From Polytrichum commune (lineage: Eukaryota > Streptophyta > Polytrichopsida > Polytrichales > Polytrichaceae), in NCBI GenBank assembly GCA_950295325.1, contig OX485803.1:31620001-31684000 (forward strand): DNA of 64,000 nucleotides. The letters run 5' to 3'. Under the pieces are notes generated by a model that saw only the letters and a list, made by a program, of their open reading frames with translations, had not been told where the DNA came from and ran no database searches. A program made the translations under genes and the position numbers. Positions 34,458 to 47,663 of the stretch are shown in pieces (the stretch's first letter is position 1; every line of letters begins with the position of its first letter).

Positions 34458-37180
34458 CCCCCCCCCCCACCCCCTCCCCGTCTATTAAGCTTATACTCCA
34501 CTGCTTTTTCCTGAACAAAGCAAGAGATCAGCATCTCCAGCATCCCCCCAAATATTATTCCCAGCCAAAGAGTCGATTGGCTTGCTTAAATGTCACATCT
34601 TGTTGTTCTTCTTCTTCTTCCTTGAATGTCCCAAGTGGGGTGTGTGGGTGTTATTTGGTTTGTTTTTCTCATGTCCTCCCACTTTTATGGGGTTAGATTT
34701 ACACAACGAATCTCGGGTTGCAATGGCCACTCTAAGAATAAAAGCATTGGCAAAAATCAGTTTGCAAATCGGGTCTCGTGGTATTTAGTTATGGTTATCG
34801 GAAGTGAGTGTATGTTTGATTCCTTGATTGAGTTACACAGGTGGACTCCCAATATGTGTTTTGGCGTTGTTGAGTGTGGAGTAGTTAACAAAACTTGAAG
34901 GTGTAGTTCGATCCCTTTTTAACACATGTCACATCTTGATGGTGTTTGTTCTTCGATCCTCGCATGGGCCACAAACTTGTCGGATATAGGTGCTTGTTTA
35001 AGAAAAGTAACCGAATAACATCCACATACCTTAATACTCGAATTCCAACCCCTTTGGAATCCTCCGGTTTTTCAAAAAGTTGTTTGCAACTCCTCCGTTT
35101 GGTTACATACATACGGCATTTATTGGCCCCATCTGCGCTTCTTCATTGCAAAGTCACTTTCATCCAAGACCCTTCATCCACACCTAAAGCTTTCTTTCAT
35201 CCTTGCCTTCCCATCGATTGTTGTGTCTCGTAGTATTCCCCTTCCAAGACACGAGGTTAGGTCTCGACTCGATCGTTTCATTCCACGTGCCTTGAACAAA
35301 TTCTAACATGAATACGTTGGCCTAGGCTCCTCCGACTGCGGCTAGTCAACTAGGGTTTGGAGAAAATCGTGTAGTTATGTGTTTCTATTTAAGTTGTTAT
35401 TGGCTTCATATCGAAAAACTCGGTGATTCCTAGGTTGCCCCGAACCTAGGCTTTGACTTCCTTTGGCCACAATGGAGCGAGAGCCATGACGACCACACTA
35501 AGCTCCCTTTCCCTCCCCGGTGTAGGATCCCCTTTCCAACCACATCTCCCAAAGTTGTAGAAATGTAACCTTAAATACTAACCTAGTACCCACCACGAGA
35601 ATTCAATCCCTTTGACTCAAACTTGCCTAGTGGGAATGGTCGTGAGGTAGAGAGATAAGAAGATGAATCCCACCTCTTTGTGGATGGAGAGAGAGAGAGA
35701 GAGAAGAGGCCAAGCGAGGAAGAGGGAGAGAGAGAGAGAGAAAGAGACCAAACGTGTCGATTCGGAGTACTTTAGACGTGATGTGTACAAAGGTCCTTTT
35801 ATCCCCTTATCGTCATTTGAATTCACTAGCTTTTAACCCTAGCTTTTGGGCTCCGAAACCTCTCCCATTCGTATTTCTCATCATTCCTTTTACATCTCAA
35901 TATCAATGGCCGGAGGAGGAGGAGAGCGGCTCGTTTCCCTTCAAATTCTACTCCCCGTGTTGAGCACAAGCATCTCTCCATGTCCACCGCTCATTTAGGG
36001 CTCAAAAGCTTGGTCTTAGGCACGAAATCCAATTGGATTCTCAATCCGTAGTTTGTTAACCATAACCTCTTTTTGGTGGCCTTATTGTGTGTGGGGGGGA
36101 GGGGGGAACTTCCAACTCTACACCACGTGAGGTAGATGGGTTTTAAGTGGCTCGTCTTCTTCATTGGACCCTTACATTTGATTGGTACGCAGTTCAATGA
36201 GGATCAAAGAGTGAGCATCGTGATGACACATGTTTAAAAGAGATTGGACTGCATCTTTAGATAATACTAATTGCTCTACACTAAGTAGTGGACACAATTG
36301 GGAGGACTTGTGTAACCAATCAAGATATCAACAAACACGCATTTTCTGGTAGCATAACTAAATAAGGGGAGGTCTAGTTTTTAGTCCAGTTTTTGCATAT
36401 GTTTCATCGTAGATTTGCTAATGCAGCATGAGTTTTATTCGGTGTAAATCTAATTGGTAAAAGTTGGAGAAACACGAAACACACAATATCACCCACACAC
36501 CTTATTTGTGGTTGTTGGACCAGTTTGTGAATTGAATTGTCTCATCTACTTATCAGTTTTGAATCACAAAGATGGTCATTTCAAGTTTCACAACCAAAAC
36601 ATAGATGCAAAAAAAATCGAGAATTCAAAGTGACCAATCTCGTGTTCTTTGAACGATTGCAATTATGTTAATTCTTTAACATGTAACAATGTCTATATTT
36701 GGAGCACGTCGTTTATTCTTATCATGATACGTCAACAAACGTTCAATCCCCCCCTACAAACTTTTAGGGGGAGGGGTCTAGGTCGGGTTAAGGGTTGGGG
36801 CCCGCAACCCACAACCCATTGGCCAACCCCCAACAGAAAGTTATATAATTTTTGAACCCAACCGAAAAAATGTTGCCCGCCCCGCCTGACTTTAAAAAGA
36901 ACTTGCCCTTGCATTCTTGAAGGTTGCGTGTCCACATAACCCATACTCAGTGCACCTCACCTTTAATGTCCAAAATCCAATGTATATGTTCACTTCCACT
37001 CAGTAAATAAGCAATTGACAAGATTTCATTTCCAAACAGAAACCGTCAATCAAACATGCAATTCACTTGGAAGCTACAAAATATTGAGAAATTCTCATTA
37101 ACATTGAGGGTTATAAGTTTTGTGATAAAGCCTTTGTTAATTAAGTATTGAACTTAGAATAATGTGCTGATTTTAGCTTA
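34458..37180. other. Gene-free stretch
   Basis: No gene supported. Contains a C11 run at 34458, GA-rich microsatellite at 35687-35745, a G-rich run near 36092-36105, and AT-rich DNA with no recognisable element after 36900. Confidence 0.5.
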
Positions 37181-37720
37181 TCCAATTTTATAGTATTTTA
37201 ATTAATGTCTTCTGCTTTATACAAGTATTCATACATTAAAATTAATTAAACCCAGATAAAAGGTATTGAGCAGTAATTGAGGGCAACCAAATGTAATCAA
37301 ATGCAAGGCCTAAATTTCTACAAGCATTCGTACTCATCCAGACTAATTAAGCCTGGTTAAGTGCAAGTAAGCACATTAAACCTGATTAAGCACGATGAAA
37401 CCTAAACAAGTGTGATTAAGTGAATCAATGCCAGTTTCTCAATTACATCACCATTAATTTAAGTGGAAAAAAATATCATTTAATTAGATTAATTAGTCAA
37501 TGCCTTAATCACACTTTAATAAGTTTAATTCGTAAGTGTAATTTCTGATTTAAGTAGGCTTGGTTAGGATAAACTGGTTTGATTAGTTTGATACAATTCT
37601 CAGACTTGCCACATTAGGCTTAGGCCTTGCACTTGACTAAGCTCAATTACTTTTGATTGGGTTTAATTAGTATGAATACTTGTAAAAGTATAAAACATTA
37701 ATTAAAATATTATAATTTGG
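37181..37720. repeat. Long inverted repeat (foldback) element, ~540 bp
   Basis: The left arm from 37181 (tccaattttatagtatttta, then acaagtattcatac and ttaattaaaccca) is mirrored by the right arm ending 37720 (gggtttaattagtatgaata, then cttgta, then attaaaatattataatttgg). Matches continue inward to aggcct/ttgca. The arms are roughly 110-140 bp with indels around a ~280-bp AT-rich core that repeats gattaagtg-like words. Confidence 0.75.
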
Positions 37721-39122
37721 ACTACCAGTTGCACGTATACTTCAGTAAGTATTTCTTAACTTCCAAGATTCAGAGAAGAAATGAGTTTGCAAGTAAAATC
37801 TTGGACATCCTCTAGTTGTTTCATATGATTTGGGGATTCATCTTTCTCCACATTTGAGAGCACCACATAATAACATGCCTTACATTAGACACTATGTTCC
37901 TCAAGTCCCAATGAGTAGTAGAAGAATCAAGCTGAGAGAGAACCTATTCCAAAAGTTTTTTCCTAAACTGAATTTTGAATGAATCAATCATTCCCTAATC
38001 CAAGGGTTGTACCACACTTGCAACATCAGGTGATTAAAAGAGAAGCAATAATAATATTGTTCAACTACAAGGTTGAAAACCAAATGATTCACCCCTACCA
38101 ACATGCTCAATGAAATGAGTAACATATATGTTCATAATAAAAAGTACCTTCCGCTTTTGAGATTTGAAATGTGCATCGAGGCTCATCATTTAACCCTCCG
38201 ATACATATGATGTCATTCATGCCATTTGGTTTGCAAACCACCACACATAATTTGTTGGCAACCACCTTCCAAAGCATCTTGCGGATAGAGATTTGTAAAT
38301 AATCTAAGGTTTCAACTCGTTAGTGTGTGTCGTGTTTACAAACATGGCAAGAGTGAGATGGTCCTTATGAATTTTGCGCCCACGAACTTGTCCTCGCGCT
38401 AGTGTCTTGTTTGGTTGGGCACGACAAAAAAATTAAAAAAAATTAAAATAAAAATAAAAATCATCCATATTTAAACATCTTTCAGTGCCATAACCAATGC
38501 AGAGGAGGTCAATGCTTACCACATTGTGTGCAAGTTGATTTGTTTGGAGACATGGAGACGTGGTCATCAAAACCAAACTTTTTGAAAATATAACTGAAAT
38601 GAAAAGCATCCGCCACTCAAGACTACTATCACCTCCAAAGCCAAGAAATTGAAGAGTGACGTGGGCAAATCTAGGAGTATAAGTTAGCAAGGGTGGATAT
38701 TTCCAATCTAAAGAGATGTGAGATATAGGTGTGGGGACAAATTCAAATCAATAAGAGAAATCAACAACTTTAGAAGTTTAATATGCACATCCAACAATCC
38801 CAAAACCCTTCAACCAAACTCAGAGACTCAAAAGTGTAATGTATGTTTTGGAACCAAGGGTTAGAAGAACTCACTCAAGTCAGCTTAAGTTACCTCGTTG
38901 ATGATTCACCATATACTCCCGATCCCAAGACAAATCCTAATGTGGGCCCATCACATACACACATTGATTACCTCTATTATATGACAAAGCATGCCTTTAA
39001 AATGTTATATTACAAGCGTCATAATCGTATTATCAAGGTAAATTAGCACTACAAATTTTGGTTGATGGAAAATGCATCATATAATTGAGGTGTTGTCTCA
39101 TCGAGTGTCATATTATCGGGGT
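37721..39122. other. Gene-free stretch
   Basis: AT-rich with no gene seen. The 39060-39120 part (ttgaggtgttgtctcatcgagtgtcatatt) matches dispersed sequence near 10640 and 11930. Confidence 0.5.
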
Positions 39123-39125
39123 TTA

Positions 39126-39599
39126 GGGCCACTTCACACATGAGACTGAAGGCACGTGACCATTACACTTCAAGCACTCTCATCGGTGGAAAAGGCAGAG
39201 CCGGTCCATGTTCGCTTCACACTACGCTTGAGGGACCAACAAAGTATGTGAATGCAAGATGACGGTGAAGTCTACATGGCATCGAATGGATCCTGTTTCA
39301 TGCTCACTTGGACTATTTTCATCAACCGCCTATTGGAGGTAGGCTGAACACAAAAGTGGGAGACCATGGCACTCCAGACACTCACAACCGTCGGTTTATT
39401 CTATTTTATCGTGTGCGAGGACCCGCATGAATAGAAATTCATTGTAATAGCATTTGGTTGAGAGCCCGGTCACATATGACTTCACACTACACTCGAGGGT
39501 CTGTGACCACACTACATGATGTTGGAGGTGTGTTAGGACGGCCTTTGGACACTTTCTTTTGGGCTCTCACAATTTCATGGTCACGGCTCTTGGCTCGTA
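39126..39599. mobile_element. TAA/TTA-type MITE, long subfamily, right end lost
   Basis: Left end TTA|GGGCCACTTCACACATGAG. Interior matches the intact copy at 53596-54064 (cactctcat..ggtggaaaagg; gcatttggttgag; cggctcttggctcgt). It breaks off at 39599, where the right terminus should begin, and passes into a different dispersed repeat. Confidence 0.8.
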
Positions 39600-39924
39600 C
39601 AAGCTTTGCAATATACACTCAAATATAGGTGCCCAATTAAGCAGGCCGAGATCTTGTAAGCCTGACGACGTTGCATCATTAGCTCGTCTAAATGCCTAAT
39701 ATAAGCTCATGACATCACATGGCATGGTGTTGATTTGTAGATCCACTTTCACAGCTCAACACAAGGGCCTACAAGTTTTCATCCTAAAAACCATCTCTAT
39801 TGGTGATTGGTGATCATCGGTTTAGATCTTGATGCTTGTGAGTATCTTTGGTTATGGAGGAACAAGAAATGATGAGACGATATCCACAAATTGAACCTAA
39901 TGAAGGGGTCTTGGAATGGCTAAA

Positions 39925-40250
39925 GGGCCACTTCGCACACGAGCCAAGAGCCGTGACCGTGTAATTGTGAAGGCCCTTGATTCTCATCCAAAGGTTGTGT
40001 CATTGGCACGGTCTGTTGGACTTAGCATACGGCCTACTTCTTGGAGGTGGGTTTGATGTAAATTCCAACAAATTGTGACACGTTATTCATAGTTTGTCAT
40101 GTGGAAATTCATGTAGATTTTTTTTTATCTATGATGATTTCTTTGGGTCCTCAGGAACTCATCTCCTAGTGTGAGGTGAGGTTGGATAGTTTTGCCTTTC
40201 CGACCAGTGAGAGATCTTTACAATGCAGCGGTCACCGGCATGCAAGTCTC
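39925..40250. mobile_element. TAA-type MITE, short subfamily, right end lost at a junction
   Basis: Left end GGGCCACTTCGCACACGAG. Interior matches 49005-49281 and 50556-50912 (cggcctacttcttggaggtggg; atgatttctttgggtcc; agagatctt..caatg). At about 40250 (gtctcgag) it joins the hairpin element directly. Confidence 0.78.
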
Positions 40251-40535
40251 GAGTTCTAAGTCCCAAGTATGACATGAATGCTTACCTGGAATCACTTTTC
40301 GGAGGCTAGGCTTGGAACTTGTGTTGAGAGTTGGGTCTAGCAAAAAGCTAGACCCAACTTTCAACACAAGCCCATGCGAATATTTTTGACATAAAATAAT
40401 CAAGATCCAACATTAATGACGATTAACCATATTTTACTAGTTTGTTTAGCTTTGAAAGTTGGGAACTTTGCCTGCATGTTGAGATTTGCAAGCACGAGCA
40501 AGACTTGGGCCTTGGGACCCCATGTGAACATGCCC
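40251..40535. mobile_element. Hairpin-bearing miniature element (copy 2), left terminus missing
   Basis: Matches 6130-6393 (taagtcccaagtat..catg..atg.cta), has the same hairpin at 40318-40370, and ends catgtgaacatgccc|TAA as in copy 1. The left inverted repeat is replaced by the preceding element. Confidence 0.78.
40318..40370. repeat. Hairpin inside copy 2, 24-nt arms
   Basis: Arms CTTGTGTTGAGAGTTGGGTC.. and complement around AAAAA, with one mismatch in 24 pairs. The stem differs from copy 1 at paired positions, which keep pairing in part. Confidence 0.88.
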
Positions 40536-43500
40536 TAAGGTTGGGTCTAAGCTATGTCGCATTATTGGGGGCCCTTCTAATTCCACATGCAACTTTGGCC
40601 GCTCGATCATATCAGGAATAATTTCATCCATTTAACAACTGCATATCACAAAGAATGTCATTTCAAATTCCAAAATCAAAATTGAGATGCAAAAGTTAAC
40701 GAAAACCAAAAAGAATATTCTCTTTATCTTCAAGTGATCTTATAGGCCCTCTCAATTGTGTGAGATTTTGAATCTAATAGAATGATGTCAATGTCAAGAG
40801 CACGTAGTCAAATTTCATCGTAACACGTTGTGTTCTTTTTTATTTGGGGAGGGGGGGGTGTGTTATTAACTACAAGCTTGCCATATTCCACTCACGTTTA
40901 GGTAGCCTATTGAGAATAGTGGATATGTAAGATCCGCATACCTTGTGTCTATATTCAATATTTGTATGTTCCTTGACACCATTCGAATATGTGCATTTCG
41001 AGGGAAGTAGCTTTTGTGCTATCGGATGGGTCTATGCACTTTACAATGACCTCGAAACTCATGCCATATCACATGTATCAATATGTTATTGACTCTATTT
41101 TTGTAGTTGGTATAAGAACATTCTTTCAATCTTATGATGACATATGCGCATGAACATGTTATTCTCCATTCCCCATACCATTGCACCATAGATTGTAAAT
41201 GCACGCACAACATTGATATCTATCTTGAATCTCCCCTAGGTTTTCTCATTATTGGCTTGTTGTGATTACAAAGTATGAAGTTACGTAAAGATGCAATAGT
41301 TGGTGAGTCATGGTGTGGTCCGATAACACTAGAAGAAACTTGTCCATTACACCCATCCATAAAAACCATGCATGACATCTATTCATTACAATCACCCATT
41401 GCAACTCGGGGCAAGAATATATTATATAAATAAAGCTCGTTGGTTGGAATCCAAAGGACTTCAATCAATGAGTGAGGAAAACCGACGGCTAGTTACAAAT
41501 GAACTGGTGGAGTTTGAAAAATAGCTGGTTGAAGTTAGGACTTCATGGAAATCACTAATCTTTTAGAGGAATCTATAGAATACACCCTAAATCAATAACG
41601 AAACTAAAAGATCACAACATGTAGCCATTTGGACTTGGAAACAATAAGATTTTGACAGTTTATGTCCAAAAATCTCCCAAGACGTTGATTTCAATTCCCA
41701 TATGTCCAAAAATCACAACCAAAAACTTCCGGTTGACAACCAAATCTATCTATCTGTGCATTTTCTCATCGTGAATTGCAATGAACAAGTTGCAGCAGAT
41801 AGTTGTAATGGACAAGTTTTCTTTATTGTTGTAATCTTTCCCATGCTTTTGATATACAAAAATATGGATGATTTAAGTTCGATGTAAAATTGATTTCCCT
41901 ATGGCACCGGCACATCTTCCATGGTTAGCATGCCACGTCATCGGATGGATGTCCTTTGGCTAAAGAAGTGGTGTCATAGGCACAATAGTTGTATCCGGAG
42001 AGTTGCTTATGATCAGCTAACAAAAGCTTAGTACCTTCCAAGTACCAAAGAAAACTCTATGTCTCACAACATATAATTAGCATCACCTTACTCCTTTGCC
42101 AGGTGCCATTCCTACAATGGTTGGGACCCAATTTAAGCCTAGATGCTCAAGTGTTCACATTCCATTTTCAAGCAAGTCCATAATTAATGTTTGTGTTGTA
42201 TAGCAAAATGGAAGTTGTTTCTTCTCAATTCCAACTGTACAAATGTGAACTACACTAACATAAATGTTTGATGTGAAAATTTGGAGTCAATCAGACCATG
42301 TATTTTAGGTCTAATCGACATGTGAGTAGGATCCTCATTAGGGGGGCAATTCCAAAAAATATGTAAAAATTTATGTTTGATATTCATTTTGGGTCACGGC
42401 GTAATTTTCACAAGTTGGAAATTTGGCCATAATATAATATATGGATGTCAAGTGAGCTCCTCCCAAATTTTGGATCTTTTTAATGAACTATATATCAAGT
42501 CAGTCACCCTCAAAGGTAAAGGGCCAAATCAATACATTTTTGGGGATTTACCTTTGAATGAGGTCTTTGACATGTACACTCAAAATTTGTCAAATTTGTA
42601 TGGTGGGGTCATGCACAACTAATCTTGTCCAGTGGGTAAGAAACTCACACAATTTGGACATGCTACTTAAAATACATGGGCTACAAAATAGAAGTGTCAC
42701 ATGTTAATATATTTGCACCTGACACACATTGAGTAGCTCACTTCTCCTAGGATATGAACTCCACAATCAGAGTTGGTTTACACTAGTGACCAATGACCGT
42801 GACCACCTCTTTCTAAAATTACTCATTGGTTGAGAAATGAGTGGTAGTCCCAATTTGTTTAAAACAAGGTCACCTTAACTAGAAGGGACCATGGGTGAGC
42901 ATGTCAAACAATGATTGAGAAAGCGATATGGAAATAACGTGGAATCCTTCATGTCGTGTAGTTATCTATTTGTAGGGATTATATATTTGGTGGATATATA
43001 GTATTAGTAAATTTAACTTGTTTTTTTAATATAGTCTTATTTCTCTTATTTATTTTCGTTCAAAACACTACATCCCAATTTAAGTCCACTTTACACTATG
43101 GCCCAAGACTAACGCTTTCCAAATGTGACATGGAATTCTCTTGGTCATGGTCTACAGATAGCCAATCATGACCAACATAAGTCATATATCAATTTTCTCG
43201 TTGTCGTTGGTCACACATGTGAAATGACTTTTAGGAGGAGATGGTTAACAAATCCAATTTGAGGCCATAACCATTTCTTCATTAGTTTTGGAGCTCATTA
43301 TTCATTACCAAAGTGACATTTACTCCCATGATGCTCATGAAATGGTCACATATGCCCCCCACACTTACGTTGACATTCGAACCTAAAATGCCTATCATAT
43401 CTTAACACGCAATCCAATATCTTTCAAACACATGTGTTTGTGATATCCGTTCCTGAAGCCACACCAAAACCCACATACCACTCAAACAGAAGTGCCTTAT

Positions 43501-44360
43501 TACGACATGTAACCAGATTAGGCACATCTACCTCAATAAAGTGGTCGCATGCGTAGAATTGGGGGGGGGGGGGCGTGACTTATGATCGACCAACGAGCTT
43601 AGCCCCTAGGACAATGCCATATTTTCAAACTTCGCCACATGTCATTCCCACATTGGTTGAGACCACTTGACTCATACGTGGAAACGGCGGTAATTCCATA
43701 GGAGAGTTGAAATGGACGCCTTCTATGAAAGTAGTCGTGAACCAAACTTGGGTCAATGGAAGTTCAAGCGAGTGGCATTTGGACCCACCACACAAAAGGC
43801 TCGGACATTCATGGAGATAGTTTTGGAAGGAGCTTGAGCTGTCAAAGGAGAGGCGATTGGATTGGATCGATCCATGTCACCCCCCCCCCACCCAATACCA
43901 ACTTCGAGGGGCATGTGGACAAAAGGTCCCATAGGCTTGGGAACCCTAAAGTCAACCTCTCGCTCTCTCTAAGGTTTGTGTGTGAAGTTGAATTCGGATC
44001 AAGCGAAGATTCTCAATATAAACTATACATATACATATATATATATATACATAGGTGCACAAATTCACACATATATATGCACGTATATGATTTAGTATGG
44101 CACCCACACACGCTAACTACTACAAGCTCCGAATTGTTCCCATTCTCTCGTCGATCCATGGTGCGACGTCCGATGCAAATGGGTGACACTACGTTACCCA
44201 TGTGCGAGTGTCGACTAGAAACACACGAGAATGTCCACGCTATCTTTGTATCCGCGATAAATTGCATGTTCAAGTCAACAAGTCGTTGTAGTATATCGCT
44301 TGTCGACATGTGTTTAGAAAACTCAAAGGTATGGAGTTTGGAGGATTTTAGACCTTCGTA
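40536..44360. other. Gene-free stretch
   Basis: No gene recognised. Dispersed-repeat matches at 40655-40935 (to 26060-26345). A G13 run at 43561, a C10 run at 43880 and a short (TA)n at 44036-44050. The 201-residue frame at 43756-44361 reads through the C-run and the TA repeat and is not supported. Confidence 0.5.
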
Positions 44361-44533
44361 GCATTATTAAGTAGTATGTGTTTCGTCATGTGGCTCTTGA
44401 GAATATAACCATGGGATTTGCCCCAACCTGATGCATATTCATACTTGATTTGAGTCTCCTTGGACTTAGTTGGGGCATCCCATGGTTATATTCTCAGGGC
44501 TCACATGAACGAACCCGCATTGCTTTATAATGT
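44361..44533. mobile_element. Foldback MITE with ~60-bp arms (copy 1)
   Basis: Arms begin CATTATTAAG and contain GAGAATATAACCATGGGAT next to the loop; the right arm is the complement with scattered mismatches. The non-pairing core is about 60 bp. A related copy is at 55287-55453 with a different core. Confidence 0.85.
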
Positions 44534-45827
44534 TATGGTCCCGGTCTTGTGAAAATAGAAGAATGTACTTTGTGGTGATTGCGAGAACCGAGCATTGGAG
44601 TGTCAAACCTCATATTGTTGAGACCATTTTGTGCCCACTTTAAGGGGGCCGTGACGTTGGACCTCAAAGGATACTATGATAGTTTAATGTGTAGGATATC
44701 CGGGCAAGATTTGCGAGGGGGTCACAAGAGCCAAGTCTAATAGCGGGGCCTTTCTAGGCTTTTGAAGGCGACTCTATGTTGTATGTATGGGTTTTGGTGT
44801 TGGTATTCAAATGGAGGGTTTGATAAGGAGAGATGTGACTCCAACATAAAGTTGGCTTGAATGAAAGATGTCTCACCATTGGGTATAGATTGAGCTCGTA
44901 TGTAAATCCGACACGTGTTTACGGAAGCTAGGTCGAGGGGTTGTTTTTAAGAATCAAATGTACAAGGGTTCAATGATTGGCCCACATGCACCGTTTCTAG
45001 GAGCATGTATACACTATAACCAAGTTGTGTGTCCTAATGCAAGTATGTTGGTGTGTGAAAATAGTATAATTGATACAATATGTATACAAACACAATGACC
45101 CCACAATGATTGTGCATTGTATTTATGTATGGGCACATATGGTACAAGATCATAGAGTGAAGAAGAAGTCTTTTATATTATGATAGTTATGTTTTGTTTA
45201 CTGTCAAGAGTGTTTGAAGTAACAATGACAAACGTAACATTCATGATAGAAAAAGGTTGGTTCCCTCGTTATCACTTGCATGTGCTACAAGCACTTTGTA
45301 AATACATCTAGATGTCATTGGCAATAGTTGCCTCCAAATACCAATTCCAACTAACCTTCCTTATATTCAAGAAAATGGCATTTGTGACCATTTTGTGTGC
45401 CATGTGACAGTTTCACGAATACCATGTTCATCTTTCTAAACTCCATTTGACACTCATACCTAGATGGATAAGCTTCTTAATCTTCCGCCGACAAGACGTC
45501 TTATCAATATACGAGCCAATACCTCCAATTAAATTTTGTTGTGTTTGGTATGGAAAAACTCATAACACTAAGCAAGTACACATTGGTCTCTTTCCAAAGA
45601 AAATGGTTGTCACTAAGAAACAAAAAAACAAAAAACACTTATAATTGATTAATTGCTTATCGAAAAGTTCATAGTACATAGCATGAGTGGTCCTCATACA
45701 CGGGGTAGGGTTTGATGCCGCGGCCTCAAAGGAAGACAAGTGGTGCTCGCCGTCCAAGACAACGCATGGGATCGCTCTAATATCCGGGGGGGGGGGGGGG
45801 GGTTGGGCATAGTTGGTCAAAATGCAA
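44534..45827. other. Gene-free stretch
   Basis: No gene or element recognised apart from a G17 run at 45786-45802 next to the following element. Confidence 0.5.
45786..45802 (+). repeat. G17 homopolymer
   Basis: Seventeen consecutive G in AT-rich DNA. Confidence 0.95.
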
Positions 45828-46208
45828 CACTAATATGGTATTTGGTGTCACCAATTCTTAATTGTCTTGCAAAATACTACTTGTAAACCATGGTATAGTG
45901 TCACCAACATCAATTGTTAACCCAACATTATTTGTCATTCCTTATATATATATATATATTGGCATTATAGATTTACAGTGATGCAATTACAGTCACTTAC
46001 CAAGTGCTTTTTCATCCAAATTGCAATCATCCATGACAACATTTCATCACAAGTTGCTGACAAGAGAAGGCAAGGTTTTGGCTGATGGATGAACTCATCC
46101 ATCATCCATGACAATATTTGTCCACTTATTCATAAGAAGTGTCATCCGAAAAAACTACCTTAGTGACATTAAATACCTTGTGACACTAACTATCATATTT
46201 AGCATAGT
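45828..46208. mobile_element. CACTA-like miniature element (copy 2 of 3)
   Basis: Begins CACTAATATGGTATTTGGTG and ends with the inverted GTGACACTAACTATCATATT. The interior matches 13228-13606 throughout. An added (TA)n run lies at 45944-45960. Confidence 0.78.
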
Positions 46209-47332
46209 ATTTCCAAGTCCACCCTATTACATGTTGTGATACTTCCGTTTTTTCTTTATTAATTTGAGATATGTTCCATAGATTCTTCTAAAATGACTGG
46301 TAATTTTCTTGAAGTCTTGAACATCAACCGACTATACCTCAAACTCAACCAGTTCATCTGTAACTACACTAAACAATCCTATTAGTATGGGCCACATTAA
46401 TCCTCAACCCAAGCTAAATTTCTAGTAAACAATTAGTGTGGGCCACATTAGTATTTTTCCATAAAACTAATACGGACGATTATTTTATTTCGTGCTACTT
46501 GTGTCTCATAACTATTATTCAATATGTTGGGTAGTAGTCTTCGTGAAGACTTAGAGGAAGACTTGGGTCCACTTTGACTAGGAAATTAGTGTGGACCACA
46601 CTAGTACGACTATTTAGTGTAGAAGTCGGTCTCCCCATTCATCCGATCATTCTCAAGTCCTCAAATCACATGGTATCATGGTCTAGAATAATGTAACACA
46701 CTTATTATTATGTTCATTGGCATTTACTATTTGGTTGTCAAATTAGGGAAGCTGGCAACCTTTCATAGTCCTAGAGTACTATAACATTCAGTGGGTTTAT
46801 TTTGATGTGCTTTTATACGGAGGGGTCAGGACCAATGGGCAATCGTCTACGTGTAAATGTTGTGTTCTGAGAGACCTCTGCATATTTTATTTAGTAGTGG
46901 GCTCTCTATTCCAACCAAATAATTAAAGTGTATTTCCCTCGAGTTTTGCCACGTGTCAATCCTACATAAGTTGAGACCCTCCTGCATCTCACATGGAAAC
47001 TGCGTTCCAACACTAGTAAGGATGAAAGAGGTATTATGCACACACCATGGGAATTTGGAATGAACGTTGTGTGGCGTGTAAGTATGTGTTGTTCTGACCA
47101 TGAATCCGTATGTGATATTGTAGTGATTAATTTGTTATATGGAGAATAAAATAACATACATATATGTATATGTTTGTTGGCCATGCCATGTTGGAAGATA
47201 TGTATTGATGGTATTTGAAACGCGCCAAAAGTTTCGTAACCTGTCATAACCAACCACGTATGTGATGTGATTTGGAAGTGTTAGGGTTAGCAACCTATTA
47301 GTCAAGTGGACTCCAGTTTGGAAGTAACTGGT
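46209..47332. other. Gene-free stretch
   Basis: Short words such as ttagtgtgggccacatta recur at about 46385, 46432 and 46590. No gene supported. Confidence 0.45.
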
Positions 47333-47473
47333 AAGGTAGATATACCCAAAACCGTCACTGAACCTAAAACCACCAGTATGTACCACATGCATGCATGTGG
47401 AAGCAACAAATGTACGCATTTGGTACATAGTGGTAGTTTTAGGTTCGGTGATGGTTTTGGGTATACCTACCTT
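47333..47473. repeat. 141-bp hairpin element with ~52-bp arms
   Basis: AAGGTAGATATACCCAAAAC at the left pairs with GTTTTGGGTATACCTACCTT at the right. Pairing continues through GAACCTAAAAC and TATGTACC with about five mismatches. The loop is about 36 nt (contains atgcatgcatgt). No second copy seen in the window. Confidence 0.85.
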
Positions 47474-47624
47474 AATTCCAAGTGGTCGAAAAAATGAGCT
47501 AAAGTTTAGCCCTTGTCAAACCACCATGTCAAAACTAGCCTATGCGTATTAGTTGGAAGATCCCATGGACATCTTAAAATTAGAGCATAAAGCCATGTTT
47601 TGACAAGCAAAATGTTTGATTGTC

Positions 47625-47627
<3 letters not shown>

Positions 47628-47661
<34 letters not shown>
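47628..47661. repeat. (GA)n microsatellite
   Basis: About 17 GA units. Confidence 0.95.

Positions 47662-47663
<2 letters not shown>

Noticed and set aside
43756-44361. 201-codon plus-strand frame
   Set aside because: Reads through a C10 run and a TA microsatellite and ends at the MITE boundary; no motif, and antisense frames are equally open.
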